Source: Oleispirillum sp965228165 (GTDB lineage Bacteria; Pseudomonadota; Alphaproteobacteria; Rhodospirillales; Rhodospirillaceae). From it: 64,000 bases of DNA. The translations under genes and the position numbers were made by a program. The DNA lies in the NCBI GenBank assembly GCA_965228165.1, contig CBDDHB010000003.1, forward strand, positions 310,001-374,000, written 5' to 3'. The notes under the pieces were generated by a model. It did no database searches. It was not told where the DNA came from and was given only the letters and a program-made list of their open reading frames with translations. This document shows positions 57,881-64,000 of this stretch, piece by piece. How positions within the stretch are numbered: position 1 is the stretch's first letter; each line of letters begins with the position of its first letter.

Positions 57881-60364
57881 TCACCTGTCGAGGGGCTGGA
57901 TGTTCCAGATCAGCCGCGCGTAGTCGTGAATGGTGCGGTCGGACGAGAACTTGCCCATGTTGGCGACGTTGAGGATGGCGCGGCGCGTCCACTCCGCCCG
58001 GTTGAGGTAGACCCGGTCCACGTCCTCCTGGCAGCGGATATAGTCCGCGTAGTCGGCGAGCAGCAGGAAGTGGTCGCCGCCGCGCAGCAGCGCGTCGATC
58101 AGGGGCTTGTAGCGGGTGGGATCGCCGGGGGAGAAGAAGCCGTTGCGGATCATTTCCAGGGTGCGGCGCAGTTCCTCGTTGGCGTTGTAGTATTCCCAGG
58201 GGTCGTAGGATCCGGCGCGAAGCTGCTTCGCCTCGGCCACGTCGAGGCCGAAGATGAAGATGTTGTCGGCCCCCACCTCGTCGTGGATTTCGATGTTGGC
58301 GCCGTCCATGGTGCCGATGGTCAGCGCGCCGTTCAGCGCGAACTTCATGTTGCCGGTGCCCGAGGCCTCGGTTCCCGCCGTCGAGATCTGTTCGGAGAGT
58401 TCGCTGCCGGGAATGATGATCTCGGCGTTGGAGACCTTGTAGTCGGGAATGAAGGCGACCTTCAGCCGCCCCTGCGCGGCGCGGTCGTGGTTGACCGTTT
58501 CCGCCACGTCGAGGACCAGGCGGATGATCAGCTTCGCCATGTCGTAGCCGGGCGCCGCCTTGCCCGCGAAGATCACGGTGCGCGGCACCATGTCGCGGTT
58601 GGGGTCGTCCTTGATCCGGTTGTAGCGGGTGATCACGTGCAGCACGTTCAAAAGCTGCCGTTTGTATTCGTGGAAGCGCTTGACCTGGGTGTCGAACAGG
58701 CTGGCGGGGTCCACCTCGACATGGCAGTGGGCGGCGATCTCCGCCGCCAGACGCCGCTTGTTGGCGAGCTTGATTTCCTGGAAGCGCTTCTGGAAGAAGG
58801 CGTCGTCGGCGAACGGGGCCAGGGCGTGCAGCCGGTCCAGATCCTTTTCCCAGCCGGGGCCGATCGCCTCGGTGATCAGTTCGGAAAGCTGGGGGTTGGC
58901 CTGACGCAGCCAACGGCGCGGAGTGATGCCGTTGGTCATGTTGATGAACTTTTCCGGCCAGATGCGGGCGAAGTCGGCGAACAGGCCCTCGCGCAGCAGC
59001 TGGGTGTGGAGTTCGGCGACGCCGTTGACCTTGTGGCTGCCGACCACCGCCAGATGCGCCATGCGGATGCGCCGGGTGTGGTCGTCCACCAGCGACACCC
59101 GCCCCAGGATCGACGGATCGCCGGGGAAGGCGCGCCGCACCTCGCGCAGGAAGACGTCGTTGATCTGATAGATGATTTCCAGGTGGCGCGGCAGGATCGC
59201 CTGAAGCATGTCGATCGGCCAGGTTTCCAGCGCCTCGGGCAGCAGGGTGTGATTGGTATAGCCGAAGGTGGCGCGGGTGATCGTCCAGGCCTGTTCGAAG
59301 CCCATCCCGTGGTCGTCCATCAGCAGGCGCATCAGTTCGGCCACCGCCATCGCCGGATGGGTGTCGTTGAGCTGGATCGCCACCTTCTCGGCGAAGTTGA
59401 GCAGGTTGTCGTGGGTGCGCAGGTGGCGATGCAGGATGTCCTGCATCGATGCGGACACGAAAAAGTATTCCTGCTTCAGGCGAAGCTCCTGCCCATCCTG
59501 GCTTTTGTCGTTGGGATAGAGCACCTTGGACAGGGTTTCCGAGATCGTCTTGCTGCGCACCGCCTCGACGTAGTTGCCCTGATTGAAATAGTTGAGGTCG
59601 AATTCGCGGGTCGAACGGGCCGACCACAGGCGCAGATTGCCCACGGTATCGGTATCGAAGCCCGACACCGGCACGTCGAAGGCCATCGCCATCACTTCCT
59701 CGGCATCGACCCACCGGCAGATGTCCTCGCCGTTGCCGTCGCGGAAGCACAGGTTGCGTCCGCCCAGGCGCACCTTGTACAGCACCGAGGGACGGGCGAC
59801 CTCCCACGGGTTGCCGTAGCGCAGCCAGTTTTCCGGCTGCTCCAACTGCTGGCCTTCCTCGATCCGCTGGGTGAACATGCCGTATTCGTAACGGATGCCG
59901 TAGCCGATGCCCGGATAGTCGTGGGTGAACAGGGAATCGAGGAAGCACGCCGCCAGCCGCCCCAGACCGCCGTTGCCGAGCGCCGCGTCGTATTCGTGGC
60001 TTTGCAGCGCCTCGAAATCGAGGCCCATGTCCTCGAGGGTGCGCAGGGTCACGTCCATCACGCCCAAGTCGATCAGCACCTTTTTCAGCGAACGGCCGAT
60101 CAGGTATTCCATCGACAGGTAATAGACGATGCGTTTGTCCTGGGCGTAGCTTTTGCCCGAGGTCTTGACGTTGCGCTCGGACAGGACGAAGCGCAGCAGA
60201 TGCGCCAGGGCGAGAAACCAGTCCCGCGTCTCCGCCCCGTCGGGGGATCGCCCGACGGTCTGGATCATCGAGCGCATCAGCGCCTTTTTCAGGTTCTCGG
60301 GGTCCTTGAACACCTTGAACAGTTGTTCGTCGATATAGCCATCGGTCTTCATACGGATCGACAT
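57881..60364 (-). CDS. glgP: Glycogen phosphorylase GlgP
   Basis: PLP-dependent phosphorylase (827 aa) releasing glucose 1-phosphate from glycogen. NGGLGRLAACFLDSL near the N-terminus, KRFHEYKRQLLNVLHVI, and the PLP-lysine region EASGTGNMKFALNGALTIGTMDGANIEI are diagnostic. ATG at 60364 gives the usual N-terminus (SIRMKTDGYIDEQLFKVF). It lies 7 bases downstream of glgA, in one operon with it and DUF1847. Confidence 0.97.
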   Translation of the reverse strand: MSIRMKTDGYIDEQLFKVFKDPENLKKALMRSMIQTVGRSPDGAETRDWFLALAHLLRFVLSERNVKTSGKSYAQDKRIVYYLSMEYLIGRSLKKVLIDLGVMDVTLRTLEDMGLDFEALQSHEYDAALGNGGLGRLAACFLDSLFTHDYPGIGYGIRYEYGMFTQRIEEGQQLEQPENWLRYGNPWEVARPSVLYKVRLGGRNLCFRDGNGEDICRWVDAEEVMAMAFDVPVSGFDTDTVGNLRLWSARSTREFDLNYFNQGNYVEAVRSKTISETLSKVLYPNDKSQDGQELRLKQEYFFVSASMQDILHRHLRTHDNLLNFAEKVAIQLNDTHPAMAVAELMRLLMDDHGMGFEQAWTITRATFGYTNHTLLPEALETWPIDMLQAILPRHLEIIYQINDVFLREVRRAFPGDPSILGRVSLVDDHTRRIRMAHLAVVGSHKVNGVAELHTQLLREGLFADFARIWPEKFINMTNGITPRRWLRQANPQLSELITEAIGPGWEKDLDRLHALAPFADDAFFQKRFQEIKLANKRRLAAEIAAHCHVEVDPASLFDTQVKRFHEYKRQLLNVLHVITRYNRIKDDPNRDMVPRTVIFAGKAAPGYDMAKLIIRLVLDVAETVNHDRAAQGRLKVAFIPDYKVSNAEIIIPGSELSEQISTAGTEASGTGNMKFALNGALTIGTMDGANIEIHDEVGADNIFIFGLDVAEAKQLRAGSYDPWEYYNANEELRRTLEMIRNGFFSPGDPTRYKPLIDALLRGGDHFLLLADYADYIRCQEDVDRVYLNRAEWTRRAILNVANMGKFSSDRTIHDYARLIWNIQPLDR

Positions 60365-60371
60365 GGGACAC

Positions 60372-61817
60372 CTACGCCTTGTTCTTCTTGACGGATTCAT
60401 AGACTTCGCGATACCGCGCGGCGGCGGCGCGCCAGGAGAAATCCTTGTTCATGGCGCGTTCCCGCGCCGCCGTCCACGCCGCCGGACGGGCGAACCGGTC
60501 GCGCGCCCGCCGAAGGGCGGACAACAGCGCCCAAGGCGTATCGTCGTCGAAGACGAAGCCGGTTCCCTCGGGGGATTCGTCCATATCGACGACGCTATCG
60601 GCCAGGCCGCCGGTGCGCCGCACCACCGGCAGGGTACCATAGCGCAGCGCGTACATCTGGGTCAGGCCGCAGGGTTCGAACCGCGACGGCACGACGAAGA
60701 CGTCGGACCCCGCCTCGATCGCGTGGGCGAAGTCCTCGTCATAGCCGATGCGCGTCGAGACCCGTCCGGGAAAGGCCTGCGCCGCCTCGCGACACTGGCG
60801 CTCCAGACCGGCCTCGCCGCTGCCCTGAATCACCACCTGGAACCCCATCGCCAGGATCTCCGGCAGGGCGGCGAGCACGACGTCCACCCCCTTCTGCCAG
60901 ACCAGCCGCCCGAGGAAGCCCAGAAGCGGCGCGTCGGCGTCGGCGTCCAGCCCCGCCGCCGCCTGCAACGCCGCCTTGCACACCGCCTTGCCCGACATGT
61001 CGGCGGACGAAAACCGGGCGGCGATGACGGCATCCTTCGCCGGGTTCCAGATCTCCTGGTCGATGCCGTTCAGGATGCCCCGCAAGTGGTGCGCCCGCTC
61101 CGCCACCACGCCTTCGAGGTTGCAGCCATAGGCGTGGGTCTGAATCTCCCGCGCATAGGTCGGGCTGACCGTGGTCAGGCGGTCGGCGAACACCAGCCCC
61201 GCCTTGAGGAAACTGACGTTGCCGTAGAATTCCATGCCGTCGATGGCGTTGAAACCCGGATCGACCGCGACCTGGGGCAGCACGTCGGGGCCGAACACCC
61301 CCTGGTAATGCAGGTTGTGGATGGTGAACACCGTCGGCGGCGTCGCCCCGCCCCACTGCCGCAAATAGACCGGCACCAGCCCGGTCTGCCAGTCGTGGGC
61401 GTGGACGATGTCGGGCTGCCAGCCCATCAGGCCGCCGCCCACGCCGATCAGCGCGGCGACGCGGGAGAGCAGGGCGAAACGGCGGAAGTTGTCGGGCCAG
61501 TCGCGGCCCTCGGGATCGAGGTAGGGCCCGCCCGGCCGGGCGAACGCCTCCGGACAGTCGAGCAGCAGAACCTCCAGCGCGCTGTCGGGCATCCGCGCCG
61601 GGATCAACCGCGCCGCGCCGTAGCCCAGGGCATCCCCCAACTCCAGCGGCGCGCCGGGATCGACGACGCGGGCGCAAGCCTCGGGATAGCCGGGCAACAG
61701 AACCCGAACCTCGTCGCCAAGGGCGCGGAAGGCCTTCGGCAGCGCACCCACCACGTCGGCGAGTCCTCCGGTCTTGACCAGCGGGAAGACTTCCCCGGCA
61801 ACGAACAAAATCTTCAT
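60372..61817 (-). CDS. glgA: Glycogen synthase GlgA (ADP-glucose type)
   Basis: GT5 enzyme (481 aa) elongating glycogen from ADP-glucose. ATG at 61817 opens MKILFVAGEVFPLVKTGGLADVVGALP, with the KxGGL ADP-glucose motif at about residues 15-19. Also present are HAHDWQTGLVP, FTIHNLHYQG, and the C-terminal EPCGLTQMYALRYGTLPVVRRTGGL. It is divergent from glgC across 178 bases and shares the operon with glgP. Confidence 0.97.
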   Translation of the reverse strand: MKILFVAGEVFPLVKTGGLADVVGALPKAFRALGDEVRVLLPGYPEACARVVDPGAPLELGDALGYGAARLIPARMPDSALEVLLLDCPEAFARPGGPYLDPEGRDWPDNFRRFALLSRVAALIGVGGGLMGWQPDIVHAHDWQTGLVPVYLRQWGGATPPTVFTIHNLHYQGVFGPDVLPQVAVDPGFNAIDGMEFYGNVSFLKAGLVFADRLTTVSPTYAREIQTHAYGCNLEGVVAERAHHLRGILNGIDQEIWNPAKDAVIAARFSSADMSGKAVCKAALQAAAGLDADADAPLLGFLGRLVWQKGVDVVLAALPEILAMGFQVVIQGSGEAGLERQCREAAQAFPGRVSTRIGYDEDFAHAIEAGSDVFVVPSRFEPCGLTQMYALRYGTLPVVRRTGGLADSVVDMDESPEGTGFVFDDDTPWALLSALRRARDRFARPAAWTAARERAMNKDFSWRAAAARYREVYESVKKNKA

Positions 61818-61923
61818 TTCGAAACGACTATCCTTGTGCCCATCCCGGATTCGACTATGGCACACCCGGTTGCCCGGCTGTAGGGACAAAACATCGGCGG
61901 CGGCGGATTCCGCGCGTTTGGCC

Positions 61924-61953
61924 TTGGCGTTCCCCCGTCCCTTGGCTTACCCT
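61924..61953 (+). promoter_or_regulatory. Candidate promoter of glgC
   Basis: TTGGCG (61924-61929) and TACCCT (61948-61953) with an 18-base spacer, 42 bases before the glgC start. The -10 hexamer is the same as in the proposed cbbM promoter. Confidence 0.35.
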
Positions 61954-61995
61954 GGAAGGCGGAAATCAGGGGATGGCAGGCCGGGAGGAACGACC

Positions 61996-63258
61996 ATGGA
62001 AGCCCGTCAATACGACCTCAACACCTCCTTGAAAAGCACCCTCGCCCTGGTTCTGGCGGGCGGGCGCGGCAGCCGCCTGATGGACCTGACCGACAATCTG
62101 GCCAAACCGGCGATCCCCTTCGCGGGCAAGTTCCGCATCATCGACTTCCCACTGTCCAACTGCATCCATTCCGGCATCCGCAAGGTGGCGGTGCCCACCC
62201 AGTACCGGTCGCACCAGCTGATCCAGCACGTGCAACGCGGCTGGGCCTTCCTGAAGGCGGAATTGCAGGAATTCATCGAAATCTGGCCGGCCCAGCAACA
62301 GACCGCCGACGAAAGCTGGTATCGCGGCACCGCCGACGCGGTGTACCAGAACATGGACTTCATCCGCGCCATCGCCCCCACCTACATCCTGGTTCTGGCG
62401 GGGGACCACGTCTACAAGCAGGACTATTCGAAGATGCTGGCGCAGCACATCGAACGCGGCGCCGAGGCCACGGTCGCCTGCGTCGAGGTGCCGCGCGCCC
62501 TGGCCTCCGGCTTCGGCGTGGTCAAGGTGGGCGAAAACGACCAGATCGTCGAATTCCTGGAAAAACCCGCCAACCCGCCCGGCCTGCCGCACAATCCCGA
62601 GATTTCCTTCGCCAGCATGGGAATCTACATCTTCAACGCCGACTTCCTGATCGACCAGTTGATCCGCGACGCGGGAACCCAAGGGTCCAGCCGCGACTTC
62701 GGCAAGGACATGCTGCCCAATCTGGTCGGCCAGTCGCGGCTGTACGCGCACCGCTTCGCCGACAGCTGCGTCCGCGCCAGCGATCAGGTCGAGCCCTATT
62801 GGCGCGACGTCGGCACCGTGGACGCCTATTGGGAGGCCAATATCGACCTGACCAGCGTCACCCCGGCGCTGGACCTTTACGATCCCGACTGGCCGATCTG
62901 GACCAGCCAGGAGCAGCGCCCCCCGGCGAAGTTCGTCTTCGACGACGACGACCGGCGCGGCACCGCCCTCGATTCCGTGATCGGCGCCGGATGCGTGGTT
63001 TCCGGCGGCACGGTGCGCCGTTCGTTGCTGTCCAACAACGTGCGGGTGAATTCCCATTCCCTGGTCGAGAACAGCGTCATCCTGCCCAACTGCGACATCG
63101 GACGCCATGCGCGGATCAACCGCGCCATCATCGCCCAGGACACCAATATCCCCCCCGGTCTGGTGATCGGCGAGGATCCGGAACTCGATGCCAGGCGTTT
63201 CTACCGATCCGAGGGCGGCATCGTCCTGGTCACCGCCGGAATGATCGCAGACCTGTAA
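61996..63258 (+). CDS. glgC: Glucose-1-phosphate adenylyltransferase GlgC
   Basis: Makes ADP-glucose, the regulated entry to glycogen synthesis (420 aa). ATG at 61996 has a strong GGGAGGAA ribosome binding site. The nucleotide loop LAGGRGSRLMDLTDNLAKPAIPFAGKFRIIDFPLSNC includes the N-terminal allosteric and catalytic residues; ASMGIYIFNADFL and EPYWRDVGTVDAYWEANIDL are typical, and a left-handed beta-helix with NSVILPNCDIGRHARINRAII ends the protein. Confidence 0.97.
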   Translation: MEARQYDLNTSLKSTLALVLAGGRGSRLMDLTDNLAKPAIPFAGKFRIIDFPLSNCIHSGIRKVAVPTQYRSHQLIQHVQRGWAFLKAELQEFIEIWPAQQQTADESWYRGTADAVYQNMDFIRAIAPTYILVLAGDHVYKQDYSKMLAQHIERGAEATVACVEVPRALASGFGVVKVGENDQIVEFLEKPANPPGLPHNPEISFASMGIYIFNADFLIDQLIRDAGTQGSSRDFGKDMLPNLVGQSRLYAHRFADSCVRASDQVEPYWRDVGTVDAYWEANIDLTSVTPALDLYDPDWPIWTSQEQRPPAKFVFDDDDRRGTALDSVIGAGCVVSGGTVRRSLLSNNVRVNSHSLVENSVILPNCDIGRHARINRAIIAQDTNIPPGLVIGEDPELDARRFYRSEGGIVLVTAGMIADL

Positions 63259-63275
63259 CGCAAAGGAGTCTCTCC

Positions 63276-63707
63276 ATGCCCTGCATGACCGCGCGGAACG
63301 ATGGCGAAAGCCGGTTTTCCGTCACCCATGTCGCCTCTGGCGTCACCATTCTGACCGACGCCCCCGCCGGACACGGCGGCGACGGCGCTTCGTTCTCCCC
63401 CATCGACCTGTGCGTCGCCGCGCTGCTGAACTGCACCGGCACCCTGATCGCGGTCAAGGCGAAAGCCCTGGGGCTGGACACCGCCGGGATGACGATGAGC
63501 GCCGACTACACCATGGCCGACGCGCCGCGCCGCATCGTCGCCACCACCATGACCGCCAACGTCCCCTTCGCCGCCGACGAACGGCAGCGGCAAAGCATGA
63601 TCCGCGCCGCCGCCACCTGCCCGGTACGCAAAAGCCTGATGGCGGAATGGAAGATCACCCTGGTCCTGCATTGGGCCGACGGCACCACCGACACCGTCGA
63701 GGAGTGA
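63276..63707 (+). CDS. OsmC-family protein
   Basis: 143-aa OsmC/Ohr-fold protein, predicted thiol peroxidase-like. The two family cysteines lie in AALLNCTGTLIAVKAKALGL and AAATCPVRKSL; FSPIDLCVAALL is the usual dimer-helix start. ATG at 63276 follows AAAGGAG. It lies 17 bases downstream of glgC, so probably co-transcribed. The substrate is unknown; the family reduces hydroperoxides, but this YhfA/OsmC-like subgroup is poorly characterised. Confidence 0.87.
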   Translation: MPCMTARNDGESRFSVTHVASGVTILTDAPAGHGGDGASFSPIDLCVAALLNCTGTLIAVKAKALGLDTAGMTMSADYTMADAPRRIVATTMTANVPFAADERQRQSMIRAAATCPVRKSLMAEWKITLVLHWADGTTDTVEE

Positions 63708-63714
63708 TCCTCGA

Positions 63715-64000
63715 TTAGTCGGGGGCTTCCGCCGTCGCCGCGCGGAAGCCCCGCATCGAACAGAACGCCTCGCCGCACATCGTGCAATGGTGGCCGTCGC
63801 CCGCGATCTCGCCGCGATAGGCCGCCGCCGTCGCCGGATCGATCGCCAGCGCGATCTGCTCCCCCCAGCAAAAGTCCACCCGCGCCCGGGACAGGGCGTC
63901 GTCGCGGGCGCGGGCGGCGGAGTTCCCCTTCGCCAGGTCGGCGGCGTGCGCGGCGATGCGGAAGGCGGTCACCCCGGTCCGCACGTCGTCGCGATCGGGC
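63715..64000 (-). CDS. thiC: Phosphomethylpyrimidine synthase ThiC, 3' end
   Basis: Radical-SAM enzyme making the HMP-P moiety of thiamine. Only the C-terminal ~94 residues are present; the frame continues past the right edge. FRIAAHAADLAKGNSAARARDDALSRARVDFCW and the C-terminal 4Fe-4S motif CTMCGEAFC followed by SM are diagnostic. It converges on the OsmC gene with 7 bases between stops. The usual TPP riboswitch, if any, lies outside the window. Confidence 0.95.
   Translation of the reverse strand, partial: PDRDDVRTGVTAFRIAAHAADLAKGNSAARARDDALSRARVDFCWGEQIALAIDPATAAAYRGEIAGDGHHCTMCGEAFCSMRGFRAATAEAPD

Overview
The window is a GC-rich chromosomal segment from an alphaproteobacterium. The tightly overlapped mur/fts cluster ending ftsA-ftsZ-lpxC-bamD-recN-ligA, a form II RubisCO next to phosphoribulokinase, an ArsR-methyltransferase/metF/metH operon and a complete glycogen locus all point to the Rhodospirillales. 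This placement is inferred from gene content and order; no rRNA marker is present.

Layout. 1-16059 (+): cell-wall and division genes murD (3' part only), ftsW, murG, murC, murB, ddl, ftsQ, ftsA and ftsZ, nearly all joined by ATGA or longer overlaps, then lpxC, bamD, recN and ligA. 16060-29250: accessory-flavoured, with a family I CoA-transferase broken by an internal deletion, a Cache chemoreceptor, an aminopeptidase P, a toxin-antitoxin remnant, a low-GC island with an unrecognised 221-aa protein, a repeat-rich spacer, prmA, a UvrD/PcrA helicase, a broken ClC channel and a GGDEF protein that has lost its active-site motif. 29340-34779 (-): methionine cycle operon ArsR-methyltransferase, metF, metH. 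35037-40058: mlaA, mlaC, aldehyde dehydrogenase and ettA. 40210-42504: cbbM and prk of the Calvin cycle. 42505-46167: truncated GFA gene, LysR regulator, EamA transporter and a HI0933-type flavoprotein. 46220-63258: glycogen metabolism, with pgm, a DUF2934 gene, glgB, glgX and malQ on +, glgA-glgP-DUF1847 on -, and glgC on +. A low-GC block with a broken FadL-type porin sits between malQ and the glgP operon. The window ends with an OsmC-type gene and the 3' end of thiC.

How it fits together. Carbon fixed by RubisCO and phosphoribulokinase can pass through phosphoglucomutase and GlgC/GlgA/GlgB into glycogen, and GlgP/GlgX/MalQ mobilise it. The division cluster runs from lipid-II precursor synthesis through the divisome to LpxC (lipid A commitment) and BamD (outer membrane assembly).

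The most unusual material is non-coding. A dispersed imperfectly palindromic repeat occurs three times (A about 23192, B about 42693, C about 57050), and each copy lies beside a strong GC-rich hairpin and close to gene remnants or rewritten gene ends. The last 26 codons of malQ plus downstream sequence recur about 2.1 kb away as a free-standing mini-ORF, so the FadL block lies between two direct repeats. Other points are a tandem NrdR-box-like pair ahead of lpxC, a perfect 20-bp operator and a perfect CRP-type site ahead of the methionine operon, and six damaged or suspicious reading frames, two of which hinge on poly-C tracts. I found no tRNA, rRNA, CRISPR array or intact transposase.
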